Notes: generated by a model from the sequence alone, not told the origin. Positions 1 through 8,765 are shown, numbered from the stretch's first letter. The stretch: DNA of 19,613 nt from WTFY01 sp965220895 (GCA_965220895.1 CBDCRF010000005.1:1-19613); one strand, 5' to 3'. Program-made: numbers and translations.

Positions 1-870
1 TGTGCATTACTCGGTCAATTAATGAAAGGTACCAGTTTTCTCCGTGATGCTAAATCCTGTAGGATCAGCTTGAGAAGGGGCAATGGCCAGGCAACGCCTT
101 GTCTGTTTCGGGGAGTTATGCGTTGCTTGTCTCTTTTGAGAGCTAGGGCGGTGTCACGGCCAGGACCTTGGTGTGGCAGGCTGGGGGACACGTCTTCTTG
201 GCTGCCTTGCTCCTCCGTTGTCACAGAGGGTGCCAAAAGGCTGTAGCTACAAGTGATGTTAGAATGTGACGGGGGGAGAGAAGAGAGGGGCTTTGGTCTA
301 AGCGGCTCTCACCGTGAAAACTGGGTCCTTTAAGGAGCAGAGACGAATGTTGCTTCTTTCAGGTTATGGTAAGAGGCTATCTCTGTTTGTTTGATACTGT
401 GCGTAACTCGGTCCTTTAATGAAAAGGTACCAGTTCTACTGAATGCAGCTCGTATGGGTTGATGTGGCTCTCTCCAAGAAGCAAGGACGTGTTTTGCTTC
501 GAGAATGTCTCTGAGACAGGGTCCCCTTGGGAGAGCCAAGCACTGTTCCTGGTCGGGAATGCTTTAAAGGGGGGGTTTTTGTCGCGTGTGTGTGTGGCCT
601 TACTGCTTTGGACCCTCCCGTGATCGCAGAGGATGCCAATAATGAACAACTACAAGGTCCTGTAATATGTCTAAAGAGGCTTTTATTTCAAAAGAACATA
701 CAGTAAAAGACGGTCCCTTAAGGACTAAACACGAAAACTGCTTCTCCCCTGGTCTGGGAAGAGGCTCCCTGTAATGTTTGTGCATTACTCGGTCAATTAA
801 TAAAAGGTACCAGTTTTTCTTCTTCCTCTTCGTGATGAACCTGCTTTGAGAGAGAATGTCTGTAAAACTC
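1..870 (-). repeat. Tandem units of about 390 bp (family E) downstream of the main gene
   Basis: Corresponding landmarks recur at 13, 410 and 791 (CGGTCMWTTAAT followed by GGTACC), at about 203-235 and 600-635 (TTGCTCCTCCGTTGTCACAGAGG-like, the second diverged), and at 324 and 712. This gives a unit of 380-397 bp, about 2.2 copies, running off the left edge. Each unit holds two copies of the minus-strand KGPS cassette motif. In the copy at 324 the motif is followed 9 nt later by a splice donor (G|GTGAGAG, about 311). In the copies at 13 and 791 the Gly codon is TGA, so the peptide frame stops. A related landmark recurs near 19478-19512, so the family resumes at the right edge. Confidence 0.6.
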
Positions 871-884
871 GGTCATTTCAGTAT
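13..884 (-). repeat. KGPS cassette motifs, left group (six copies)
   Basis: Plus-strand cores GGTC(C/A)(C/T)TT begin at 13, 324, 410, 712, 791 and 871. On the minus strand, 324, 410 and 712 encode LKGPS or IKGPS. 13, 791 and 871 carry TGA in place of the Gly codon. The copies at 13, 410 and 791 share the preceding KpnI-like GGTACC, which corresponds to K-L-V-P-F-I or a variant. Splice acceptors are weak or absent in this group, unlike the group to the right of the main gene. Confidence 0.6.
682..687 (-). terminator. Polyadenylation signal AATAAA, candidate for the main gene
   Basis: AATAAA on the minus strand lies about 266 nt past the stop of the 1512-aa ORF. It is the first canonical signal downstream of that stop. 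It sits inside a tandem repeat that also carries cassette motifs, so transcripts could also read on to the left of the window. Confidence 0.5.
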
Positions 885-952
885 CCCGTGTAGTTTCTTT
901 GGCTGTAGGCGTCTGTCCCTCTGGCATGCTGAGAAGCAGGTGTGGTGCTCTC

Positions 953-3900
953 TCAGTTGGCCAGTTGGCAGGTCTTGTCAGTCTGTGCGGGGCGGGTTGT
1001 TGTCCTGAAGTGATGTCTTAGGATGATGCTCTTGATCTCCGTGACGATGGTGTTGGCCCCTTTCTTGTTGAGGGAGTAAGGAGGCTCACTGTCGAAGTGG
1101 CTGGGCTCCAGCTGTGTGGCGCGGGTGCTGACAGCTCTCCGGGTGGAAGAGGCTTGTTCCTCCTCGGCCAGGCACTTTCTGAACTTCTCCCTGTAAGTGG
1201 CCATGGCATTGTCTTCTAACTCCGTGCCATCGGATGCTCTGGTACACGGGTTGACGTCTGGCAGCAGGAATGTCACTGTCGCTTGCGAGAAGGCCTTGAA
1301 GACCGCACGGATAAGCTGCTTCATGCCTCTGGTCGGGGGTCCCCAGCGGCCACTGCGAACGAAGGCACTATCTTCCTCCTCCCTCCTTGTCTGAGGGAGA
1401 TCGCTGTTCGGTACGAGGATGACAGCGCACTGGACGTGGGGGAAGTTCATGTCTTGGCTGTGCATGTGGTTGGCCAGCTGTAATGCGTTGACTCCTTTGA
1501 TGGCTCTCAGCACTGTATGTCCCGTGGGCGTGTAGAAGGTCCTAAGTGATGCAACTCGCTCGTCTCCGAGTATGAAGTTGACAGTGCCGTCACAGAGCCC
1601 CAGGGGTATCTGGCGGCGCTCATCCCAGGTTGTAGGCTGGTAGTGGACGGCCACGAGTCCCTTGGTGGGGGACTGGCTCTCAGTGCTCTCCTCCTGGCGG
1701 GTACTGCTGGTGGCAGCGGCAGTGGCACTGGCTGTGGCAGTGCTGGTGATAGGGGTGGGGATGTATTCCACCGGCCTCTTCCATTGTGGTTGGATGGCCT
1801 TGACTTCCACGGAGATGTTGGGGATTGTCTGGGAGGGCTTGGCTGGTGGCTCTTGCTCCTCGCCTAACAGCTGGTCTGGGGGGGTCTCCTCAATGACAGA
1901 GATGTCATCAGCTGGCTCGGCGTCCCCGTCTGGTTCAAGGTCCAGGCAAGACCAAAATGTGAGGGCATTCTCATCTTGGCCATGATCGGAGCCAGTGCTG
2001 CCCGAAAGCAGGTTGTCTAAGTCGGTCAATTCAGTAAAGGTGGTACTTTTCGTGGGAGAAGGTTCCTCCGCTGTCTGCTTTGATGTTGACTCGGTCCTTT
2101 CAAGACGGCCATGAGTTTTCTCTGTGGCGGCTGATGCTTTGTCTTTGACGTGTTCGGGGCCCTTCTCCTTCTTGCTTTTCTTGCTCTTTTTCTTCTTGTC
2201 TTTCTTGTGGGTGCCGGCCTTGGAGCTGGTCTGCTCGGTGGCCTCAGCCGTTGCCTTGTCCGGGCCAGGCTGTTGGGAAGGTGTGTTGGCCTTGTGTGAT
2301 TGCCCCTCCTTCCTATCTCTGCTGGTTCCTTGCTCGGTCCCTTCAGAACCGTGATGTATTTCTCTCTCTGCTTTGTCTGCTTCACTCCTGCTGGGAGGGG
2401 GTCTAGTTTCGGTTGGAAACTCGGTCCTTTCAGCATCACTGAGGCATTTTAAGAGGGCCTCTTCGTTGCTGGAGGAGAACTGGCCTTGTGTGGTTGGTCC
2501 CCGGGGGGTGGGGGTGGATGTAGACGTTGGCAGGGGTGGGCTTGGTGAGCCTTCCCCCTCTTGCTCGTCCAGCAGTGCCATGGCCTCCGAGTGTGTTATT
2601 TGGCTGTCCGTGTGGGACCCTTCAGTCTGAGATGATGACTGGCTATGGTCCTGGCCGGGGGTGGTGGTGGCCTTGGAGGCAGTGTCGTCTGAAGAGCTCT
2701 CTGAGAAGGTGTTCTCGGTGCTACTTGGCTCCTTGTAGGGTACCCTGCCTACAGGTCTTGATTTAAGCAGGGCTGGGTCGAGGATGCCATCGATGAGCTC
2801 TCCCCGCCGCTTGGAGTTCTTGTCATACACGGATCCCCCTTCTGGCGTACGGGGCTTCGGCAGAGAGAGCTGTCTCTTAGCCTTGGGGGTTGGCTTAGGG
2901 GTGGTGGTGGTGGTGGTGCTGGTGCTGGTCATGCCTCTTCTCTCAATGTGCTCTCTGTACGTCTTGGCTGTGCTGTCCGTGACCTTGCCCGTAGAGCTTT
3001 GCAGTTCGGAGCCGTTGGCAGGTTGATGTCCCTGGTCGCTGGGCTCCTTCTCCTCCTCCCCGTCTGAGATGTCAGAATGCGAGGAGTGGCCAAGCAGTTG
3101 ATCCCGTTGTGCTTCGGTACGAAGACGGACGCCTTGCTGCTTTGCCTTCTTGGCACTGGTCGGGGCCAAGCGGTCCTCTTGCGAGGGAGATGCAGCTGGT
3201 GAGCCGCTCACATCAAAGTCCGTGTCAGGGGCTAGTGCGCTTGGCGTGTAGATCTGGGAGGGGATGAGGTTGTTACGTGCTCGCTCCGTGAAGTGAGCCA
3301 CGATCTCTCTGCCGACCAGGTCATCCTTGTGGGGGTAGCCTGCTAAGGCCGTGGCTGGGTCGCCAGAGATGTCCCATTCGTTGTCCACGTACCAGGCGAA
3401 GCGCTGTAGGTCATGTCTGACGTGCCAAAGGAGCACTGCGTGGATGTCAATGCCCCTCTGGGCCAGGGGTGGTGTCCTAGAGATGAAGCCTTCGTAGTCG
3501 TCTCTGAGCAGTTCTCCCAGCGTGAGGCCCTGTGTGAGAGCCTTGCGGGTGAACCACTTCACCTTGGTGGCATATCTGTGCTTGTTCCAGTAGGCTTTGG
3601 CCGTCTTGTTGCTGTTCATGAGGGGCATGACTGCTCGCATTGCGGCCCCTCCTGTCTTCTGTTCTCTGAAGAGCACGGCTATCTGCTCCTCTGAGAGGCC
3701 CAGGGCCAGTGTACACTTTTCCCATTCCACTGCATGTCGGGCTGTGCTGAAGGTCCGCTCCTGCCACTTCACAGGTTGGTTGTGTTCCAAGGCCACGGGG
3801 TCATTTGGGCCCCCCACCTCCCTCACGTTGTGGGCCTTCTTCTTGTAGTCCAGCACCTTTGTGAGGAGCTCTCTGGCAGGTTGGTCAGCCTGCTCGTCAT

Positions 3901-5491
3901 AGTTGTTGAGGGAGCTAATGACCTTGAATGTGTCACTAGGGCTCAGTATCTTGTCTTCTTCAAACTGGCCATGAGTGATCTGCGCCCTAGCCCCAGTGGT
4001 TGTGGCCATCAGGGGCAGGGGGAGCTTGGTGTGTATGAGGTGCTCCTTGAGGTCCAGGGCTGCCTTATTCACCGGCTTGTGGCTGGGGGTGGCGGCAGGC
4101 TGCTTGTTAGGGCCTTGATACCCGGTCCCATCAGGATGGTGTACAGTTTTCTCCTTCTCTCCCTTGTCTTTGTTCGGCTGGAAGACGGTCCTTTCAGGAG
4201 CGATTCTTGACGTTGATGCTGTTACAGCTAGTAGTGGTGGTGGTATCGATACGGCTTGATACTCGGTCCTTTCAGGACGGCCACTGCTTTGCTGTATGCT
4301 CTCCTGGAGGGAGACAGTGCTGCCGCTGTCACTGCTTGTGGCAGTAGACCCGACCTCCTCCCCCGCTTGGGAAGAAGCTCTGTTAGTAGGCGCCTGGTGT
4401 GTGTTGTCCAGGGCTGGGGGAAGGCCATGGGTGGTGGCCCTGAGACCGGAGGCGTGGTGCTGTGATATTCTGTTGCTCTCAAGGGTCTCAGCCAGTTGCT
4501 TGACGAGGGTGGTGGTGGCGGCGGCAGCTTCAGGGTGTATGCGGCTGATGGATGCTTTGGCCATTGTGAGACCTTTCTCCAGCCGTGGCTCGTACGGGCC
4601 AGCACCCCTGGCTGCGGGAAACATGTCCTGGAGGGTATCCATATTTCTGTCGAGGAGATGGAGCAGCGCCTGGATGGTGTCAATCTTGGCCTGCTCTTTG
4701 ATTTCTCGCATATGCTTTCGGAAGGCGGTGTCAGGGAACGGGGGTCTCAGCTGTGTGTCCAGGGGGGTGAAGAGTGCATCGATGCCTTTGTTGTCTCGGA
4801 GGCCGTTCTGGCAGTCAAGGAGTACGAGCTTGTTATGCTGTACTGTGGCACAGAGTTGTATCCATTCGGCCAGATCTTGGGGTAGGATCTCCCCCGTCTT
4901 TGGCCGCTTGGCAGCTTCCTCAGACTTGTCTGTCTGTTTCCGCTTGGTGCCCCTGCCAGACTGGTTCTCCTTGGGGGTGGTGGCTCCTTTGTTGTTGCGG
5001 CGCTTGCCCCTGGATCTCCTAGCCGGTGGTCTGCCCTGGTGGGGCATGCTGGCTGTGGGAGGAAGGAGCGGTGGGATGTAGTTGTCCGTGGGGGGTGGTG
5101 GGGGTAGGAGAGGGCGGGGGGCCTGGTCAGTCGAACTCCTGGAATGCTGTGAGTCGGTGCCTCTGCTGGAGGGGGTGCCCCGGTCTCTGTCAGACTCGTG
5201 GCGCCTCTCCTTCCTTCTGGGTGACCTTGAATGTCTTCTTTCCCGTGACCTCCTCCTGCTGTCACGGTGTCTGCCATGAGATGACCTGTCTCTAGAGTGC
5301 CTGCGGGGAGAGCGCTGGTCCCTGCGGCTCCTACTGCTATCTCTGCCCTCCCGGGTGTAGTAGCTGTCATACACATTGGCTGGGGGGTGTCCCTGCCTGG
5401 TCTGGTCGGTGGCATATGCTGCCTGGTGGCCCTGGCCTGTGTGGCCAGCGCTGGGGTTGGTTCTACCATGCCAGTCTTGGTGGGACTGCAT
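953..5491 (-). CDS. Large RS/Pro/Ser-rich nuclear regulatory-type protein (1512 aa), family not certain
   Basis: This is the only long ORF in the window. The ATG context (A at -3) is good, and a strong 3' splice site ends 25 nt upstream, so the ATG fits as the first one in the main exon. Domains by rough residue: Arg/Ser dipeptides with SR-protein character (about 49-105); proline clusters (about 127-150); basic, nuclear-localisation-like stretch (about 155-200); predicted globular part (about 200-320); disordered Ser/Thr part; a second globular block with many Trp/Tyr (about 474-760); long acidic Ser/Thr/Glu-rich part with a Lys-rich run (about 1095-1107); globular C-terminus (about 1280-1500). 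No signal peptide or membrane segment is seen. The composition fits a herpesvirus immediate-early transactivator. A segment near 1329-1364 aligns without gaps, weakly, with what I recall of the C-terminal domain of betaherpesvirus IE2 (UL122/U86). That is a guess, not an assignment. A long antisense ORF is a shadow. Confidence 0.85.
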   Translation of the reverse strand: MQSHQDWHGRTNPSAGHTGQGHQAAYATDQTRQGHPPANVYDSYYTREGRDSSRSRRDQRSPRRHSRDRSSHGRHRDSRRRSRERRHSRSPRRKERRHESDRDRGTPSSRGTDSQHSRSSTDQAPRPLLPPPPPTDNYIPPLLPPTASMPHQGRPPARRSRGKRRNNKGATTPKENQSGRGTKRKQTDKSEEAAKRPKTGEILPQDLAEWIQLCATVQHNKLVLLDCQNGLRDNKGIDALFTPLDTQLRPPFPDTAFRKHMREIKEQAKIDTIQALLHLLDRNMDTLQDMFPAARGAGPYEPRLEKGLTMAKASISRIHPEAAAATTTLVKQLAETLESNRISQHHASGLRATTHGLPPALDNTHQAPTNRASSQAGEEVGSTATSSDSGSTVSLQESIQQSSGRPERTEYQAVSIPPPLLAVTASTSRIAPERTVFQPNKDKGEKEKTVHHPDGTGYQGPNKQPAATPSHKPVNKAALDLKEHLIHTKLPLPLMATTTGARAQITHGQFEEDKILSPSDTFKVISSLNNYDEQADQPARELLTKVLDYKKKAHNVREVGGPNDPVALEHNQPVKWQERTFSTARHAVEWEKCTLALGLSEEQIAVLFREQKTGGAAMRAVMPLMNSNKTAKAYWNKHRYATKVKWFTRKALTQGLTLGELLRDDYEGFISRTPPLAQRGIDIHAVLLWHVRHDLQRFAWYVDNEWDISGDPATALAGYPHKDDLVGREIVAHFTERARNNLIPSQIYTPSALAPDTDFDVSGSPAASPSQEDRLAPTSAKKAKQQGVRLRTEAQRDQLLGHSSHSDISDGEEEKEPSDQGHQPANGSELQSSTGKVTDSTAKTYREHIERRGMTSTSTTTTTTPKPTPKAKRQLSLPKPRTPEGGSVYDKNSKRRGELIDGILDPALLKSRPVGRVPYKEPSSTENTFSESSSDDTASKATTTPGQDHSQSSSQTEGSHTDSQITHSEAMALLDEQEGEGSPSPPLPTSTSTPTPRGPTTQGQFSSSNEEALLKCLSDAERTEFPTETRPPPSRSEADKAEREIHHGSEGTEQGTSRDRKEGQSHKANTPSQQPGPDKATAEATEQTSSKAGTHKKDKKKKSKKSKKEKGPEHVKDKASAATEKTHGRLERTESTSKQTAEEPSPTKSTTFTELTDLDNLLSGSTGSDHGQDENALTFWSCLDLEPDGDAEPADDISVIEETPPDQLLGEEQEPPAKPSQTIPNISVEVKAIQPQWKRPVEYIPTPITSTATASATAAATSSTRQEESTESQSPTKGLVAVHYQPTTWDERRQIPLGLCDGTVNFILGDERVASLRTFYTPTGHTVLRAIKGVNALQLANHMHSQDMNFPHVQCAVILVPNSDLPQTRREEEDSAFVRSGRWGPPTRGMKQLIRAVFKAFSQATVTFLLPDVNPCTRASDGTELEDNAMATYREKFRKCLAEEEQASSTRRAVSTRATQLEPSHFDSEPPYSLNKKGANTIVTEIKSIILRHHFRTTTRPAQTDKTCQLAN
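2024..4283 (-). repeat. KGPS cassette motifs embedded in the main ORF, alternative frame
   Basis: Cores begin at 2024, 2093, 2336, 2423, 4124, 4187 and 4265, with a diverged one at 2614 and a weak one at 1539. In every case the Leu codon of the LKGPS reading starts at a minus-strand coordinate divisible by three, so all lie in a single frame that differs from the main ORF frame. Alternative-frame readings include KLMAVLKGPS (2093), KYITVLKGPS (2336), KAVAVLKGPS (4265) and KLYTILMGPG (4124). The main frame reads the same bases as variants of E-R-T-E. The alternative frame is open for 137 codons at 2026-2439 and 151 codons at 4228-4683. Confidence 0.6.
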
Positions 5492-5516
5492 CTTGCTTCG
5501 AGTGAAAGCTGGGAAC

Positions 5517-5544
5517 CTGGAAAAGAGAAAATCAGGACATTACC
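5517..5544 (-). promoter_or_regulatory. 3' splice acceptor of the main ORF exon
   Basis: Read on the minus strand, a pyrimidine tract (TTTTCTCTTTTCCAG) ends at 5517, so the exon starts at 5516 and leaves a 25-nt leader before the ATG at 5491. This is a near-ideal vertebrate acceptor and implies that the mRNA carries upstream exons. The nearest upstream donor-like GTAATG (about 5543) would give an intron of only about 27 nt, so the partner is more likely the donor at 5973, 6337 or further upstream. Confidence 0.7.
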
Positions 5545-5640
5545 CTGGTCTGAGGTGGCCTTGTGAGCCACTACAGCAGAAGCAGTGCGCCTCTGTTTGC
5601 ATGCAATTAGACGGTCCTTTAATGATGAGTTGTAGTTTTC

Positions 5641-5657
5641 CCTGTAACTGAGAGAGA
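5641..5657 (-). promoter_or_regulatory. 3' splice acceptor before the cassette at 5613
   Basis: The minus strand has a CT-rich tract ending in TTACAG, so the exon would begin at 5641 and read G-K-L-Q-L-I-I-K-G-P-S in phase 0. The frame stays open to a donor-like GG|GTAATG near 5543, giving an exon of about 100 nt. A second CAG six bases upstream keeps the same phase. Confidence 0.45.
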
Positions 5658-5879
5658 GAACGGTTAGACGTGGAGGGTATACGTATCAGTGCTGGAAGCT
5701 GCTGTCGCTTGGTGCATCCTTTGCCACGGGAAGGCTTAGTGTGTGCCAAGTCCCCGTGGCTCCTCATAGTAAAGGGCCGACTGTTGAGAGAGCCAGGTTG
5801 GTCATCTGTAGCCCCGGTATTCCAGTGGTGTCTTCTGAAAAGGCCAAATTAAAGCGGTCCGGATTAGTATGCGATACAC

Positions 5880-5900
5880 GGTCCCTTAAGGAATCCGGAT
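5880..5900 (-). repeat. KGP cassette motif inside an 8-bp inverted repeat
   Basis: The minus strand encodes S-G-F-L-K-G-P-C. The motif is flanked by TCCGGATT and AATCCGGA (plus strand about 5858-5896), which would pair as an 8-bp stem. A near-identical reading, L-S-G-F-I-K-G-P-C, recurs at 11580, and TCCGGATT also occurs at 11765, which links this copy to repeat family C. Confidence 0.5.
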
Positions 5901-5973
5901 GGGGTGTGTATGTGTGTGCTCTCTATTGGTCAGTACAAAGCATACGGGGAGAGCCTCTGGTCTGGCTGCTTAC

Positions 5974-6156
5974 CCCATCCGGTGGAGGAAGGAGGGTATG
6001 CCTTCGATGTAAAAGACACAGGTGAGGAGTGCCAGTGCTGGGAGGAGCGAGAGAATTCTCCCTTGTGGGGAAGAGGGTGTGCAGGTGTGATGTGATTTCA
6101 GTTGTAGGCATCAAGAAACTCGGTCCCATCAGCACCAGCACCCCTTCCTCGTACAG
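5974..6156 (-). CDS. Candidate internal coding exon, 183 nt, carrying the KGPS motif
   Basis: On the minus strand a (CT)n tract ends in CCAAG at 6157 and an intact reading frame runs to a good donor, GGG|GTAAGC, at 5973. The exon is exactly 61 codons with phase 0 at both ends. It begins L-Y-E-E-G-V-L-V-L-M-G-P-S-F, has a Thr/Pro-rich middle, and ends with L-H-R-R-H-T-L-L-P-P-P-D-G. The near-terminal LHRRHTLL resembles VLHRIHTLL from the repeat-family reading at 7620-7660, which also runs into a donor. It would splice to the acceptor at 5641 or 5517. The acceptor AAG is less common than CAG. No homologue is recognised, and the exon is not proven. Confidence 0.4.
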
Positions 6157-6159
6157 CTT

Positions 6160-6184
6160 GGAGAGAGAGAGAGAGAGAGAGAGA
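6160..6184 (+). repeat. (GA)12 tract, doubles as the pyrimidine tract of a minus-strand acceptor
   Basis: On the minus strand this is a (CT)12 run directly before CCAAG and the candidate 183-nt exon. Similar CT runs precede the acceptors at 5641 and 8751. Confidence 0.85.
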
Positions 6185-6337
6185 AAAAAGAAAAGAAGGA
6201 GTGAAATCTGCTCGTGTGGATGTATGCAGGGATGTGAGATCTCTGGTTGGTGTTGACCTGGAAGGAGGCTCGAAGCAGTCTGACACGGAGAGCCCAGTGC
6301 TAAGACCATCAAGAGGGGATTACGGGGGAGTACATAC

Positions 6338-6420
6338 CAAGGCTTCGATAGCGGCTTGAAGACACTTTTTGCCCCAGCCAATGAGCGTGCAATTAACTAT
6401 GTCATTGTATAAAATATATA
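6338..6420 (-). promoter_or_regulatory. Candidate minus-strand promoter and first exon with splice donor
   Basis: An AT-rich TATA-like stretch lies at 6407-6420 and reads as TATA on both strands. An inverted CCAAT box (ATTGG, 6378-6382) and the element GTGTCTTCAAGCCG follow on the minus strand. The latter runs into a strong donor, CCTTG|GTATGT, with the exon ending at 6338. The translated leader reads S-V-F-K-P-L-S-K-P-W. The same CCAAT plus GTCTTCAAGCCG pair recurs in every A and B repeat unit. On the plus strand the CCAAT-TATA order is also promoter-like, so the direction is not settled. Confidence 0.4.
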
Positions 6421-6871
6421 GGGCAGCCTTGGCATGGCCTTCACCTTCATGAAGGTTGTCAAGGAGGCTCATAAATAACACGTCAAAGGGACCATCTCTC
6501 GCAATGCGTGGCCATAACCTTGGCCCTGGCCTTGAAGGTTACTGGCGGAGGAGCAGTGGGGGAAGGGGGGAAGGCGCTGGCCGCGCTGGGTGTGAGAAGG
6601 CCGCTGGGAGAGATGGTTCCTAGTGGGGGAAGGGGGAGCCTAGCGCTGTCCGTGGTGGTCTCGTTGTACTGCTTGGAAGCGGAAGCGCCAGACTCCCCCA
6701 GGGGGCTACGAGTGGAATGCTGTAAGGAGAGAATTGCCATTAATACGTGATGAGAAGTTGCTTCAGTACAAGGGGGTGGTGGTGGTGTTGAGTTCTGAAG
6801 CGATTAGACGGTCATTTCAGTACCCTTGTACGGATGAAGCATGCCTGTAAGAGGAAATAGAATGTTGATAT

Positions 6872-7390
6872 TTAGTGCAAAACTCGGTCCTTTAATGACC
6901 ATTGCCTCCTGTGATCTGAAAGAAAGGGAGAAAACTGTAATGTATTAAAGCTGCTCTCAGAACTGGGTCCTTTAAGAGCCACCGTCTGCATTCTTGTCTG
7001 AAAGAAGGAGAATCTGTTACGGTTAGTAGTTGGGAGGTTATAAACTGGCGTGGGATGCTGCTCGCTGGCTCTCTTTGCCCTGTATGACCAGGCGAATGTG
7101 GCTGTAATGTTCCCGTGTACTTGTGACTTAAAAACGGCTTGGAGACACCATCGCCAGATGCCCTCTAAGCCAATGGGGAGGGGGTTTGATTTCTGTGCAA
7201 AACTGAGACGAAAAACGGCTTGAAGACACGTTGACCTAATTAGCCCTGGGATGTCAGCCAATGAGGAGCCGCATGCGAAAGAAATTGTGTCAAGGGGGTC
7301 AGATGGCCTTGACATTGGAATTATTTGCTTCAGAGAGCCACTGCGAGCAGGATGCCATTGTAAATAGAGTTGGGAGATGCTGAAATGCAA
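6872..7390 (-). other. 172-codon open frame across cassette units, coding status unknown
   Basis: The frame runs through the repeat unit and contains S-R-P-S-D-P-L-D-T-I-S-F, two C-L-Q-A-V-F readings of the GTCTTCAAGCCG element, and then T-V-A-L-K-G-P-S-S-E-S. It crosses the acceptors at 6997 and 6915, so as it stands it is more likely exon plus intron than one protein. A paralogous unit reads S-R-P-S-D-L-L-D-I-V-S-L at 8018-8206, which suggests that this part of the repeat was once coding. No family is recognised. Confidence 0.2.
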
Positions 7391-8765
7391 GGGATTAGTA
7401 CAAAACTGGGTGTTTTAATGCCTGAGACCTGGAAAAAAAGAGAGAAAGTGCAACTGGTATCAGATATTACAGCCGTATTGCCTGTAAGGTGCTAAAACCC
7501 GGTCCTTTAAGCACCACCACCTGAAATAAAAGTCTGAAAGAGGGAAATATCCGTTGTAGTTAGTAATTGGGGTTAAAATCTTGCTTGGAATGCTGCTCGT
7601 TTGGTCTCTGTGGCTCTTACAAGGAGGGTATGAATTCTGTGCAAAACTGAGATAAAAATCGGCTTGAAGACACCACTGACCTAGTTTAGTCCTGGGCTGT
7701 CAGCCAATGAGGAGCCGCCTGCGAGAGAAACTATGTCAAGGAGGTCGGATGGCCTTGACATTGGAATTATTTGCTTCAGAGAGCCACCGTGAGCAGGATG
7801 CCATTGTAAATAGACGTGGGAGGTGCTGAAATGCAAGGGATTAGTACAAAGCTAGGTCCTTTAATGCCTGAGACCTGGAAAAAAGAGAGAAAGTGCAACT
7901 AGTATCAGATATTACAGCCGTACTGCCTGTAGGGTGCTAAAACCCGGTCCTTTAAGCACCACCGTCTGAAATAAAGGTCTGAAAGAGGGAAATATCCGTT
8001 GTAGTTAGTAATTGGGGTTAAAATCTGGCTTGGAATGCTGCTCGTTTGGTCTCTGTGGCTGTAAAAAGGAGGGTATGAATTCTGTGCAAAACTGAGATGA
8101 AAATCGGCTTGAAGACACCACTGACCCAGTTTAGCCCTGGGCTGTGAGCCAATGAGGAGCCGCCTGCGAGAGAAACTATGTCAAGGAGGTCAGATGGCCT
8201 TGACATTGGAATTATTGCTTCCGAGAGCCACTACGAGCAGGATACCACTGTTAGTAGACGTGGGGGATGCTGAAATGCAAAGATTTAGTACAAAACTGGG
8301 TCCTTTAATGACTAAGACCTGCAAAAGGGGGAGAGAATGCAACTGGTATCAGATATTACAGCCGTACTGCCTCTGAGGTGCTAAAAACCCGGTCCTTTAA
8401 GCACCACCACCTGAAATAAAAGTCTGGAAGAGGGAAATACCCGTTGTAGTTAGTAATTGGGGTTGAGGTCTGGCTTGAAATGCTGCTCGTTTGCTCTCTG
8501 TAGCTCTTAAAAGGAGGGTATGAATTCTGTGCAAAACTGAGTCCAAAAACGGCTTGAAGACACCATTGACCCACTTAGCCCTGGGCTGTCAGCCAATGAG
8601 GAGCCGCCTGCGAGAGAAACTGTGTCAAGGGGATCAGATGGCCTTGCCCTTAGCATGCTTGATTGAGAGAGCCTTTGCGAGAAGCATTTCACTGTCAGAA
8701 GACGTGGGGGATGCTGTAATACAAAAAACTCGGTCCTTTAATAACCACCACCTGTATGTGAGAGA
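7135..8765 (-). repeat. Tandem repeat family A, about 440-bp units (three full copies plus partials)
   Basis: Units begin near 7200, 7635, 8080 and 8525 on the landmark TGTGCAAAACTGAG, and are about 85-90% alike by eye. In minus-strand order each holds: an acceptor plus KGP cassette with GTGGTGCTT (7501, 7946, 8391); a second acceptor plus cassette (7409, 7855, 8299); a part translating to R-P-S-D-(P/L)-L-D with an ATTGG box; the GTCTTCAAGCCG element; and a TACTAAC sequence before the next acceptor. Only the copy at about 7622 keeps a donor (CTT|GTAAGAG). Its siblings have lost GT, so most units look decayed or use other sites. Confidence 0.75.

Larger units (their letters stand above)
6122..6990 (-). 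repeat. KGPS cassette motifs, leader group (6122, 6810, 6886, 6966)
   Basis: Minus-strand readings are VLMGPSF (6122), VLK-stop-PS (6810, TGA at the Gly codon), AMVIKGPSF (6886) and TVALKGPS (6966). Acceptors on the minus strand give exon starts at 6844 (CCTCTTACAG), 6915 (CCCTTTCTTTCAG) and 6997 (CTCCTTCTTTCAG). A perfect TACTAAC branch sequence lies at 7022-7028, about 25 nt from the last. Phases are 0 at 6844 and 6997. At 6915 phase 0 is reached only if the next CAG (seven bases on) is used. Confidence 0.6.

Noticed and set aside
331..380. Plus-strand acceptor TTCTTTCAG|GTTATG followed by GTAAGA
   Set aside because: It would define a six-base exon. No plus-strand gene exists here, and the bases are better explained as part of the minus-strand repeat.
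4296..5081. 261-codon plus-strand frame and many other frames antisense to the main ORF
   Set aside because: It lies wholly opposite the low-complexity coding sequence, and its composition (Trp/Gly/Arg/Ser strings) follows from the complement of the main ORF.
953..5491. Main ORF as an alphaherpesvirus ICP4
   Set aside because: The layout next to a telomere-bearing repeat is like Marek-type viruses, but I see none of the conserved ICP4 region 2 or region 4 motifs.
6400..6480. Plus-strand gene driven by the CCAAT-TATAAAA arrangement
   Set aside because: No plus-strand ORF of substance follows (the 80-codon frame at 6508 has no features), although a non-coding plus transcript cannot be excluded.
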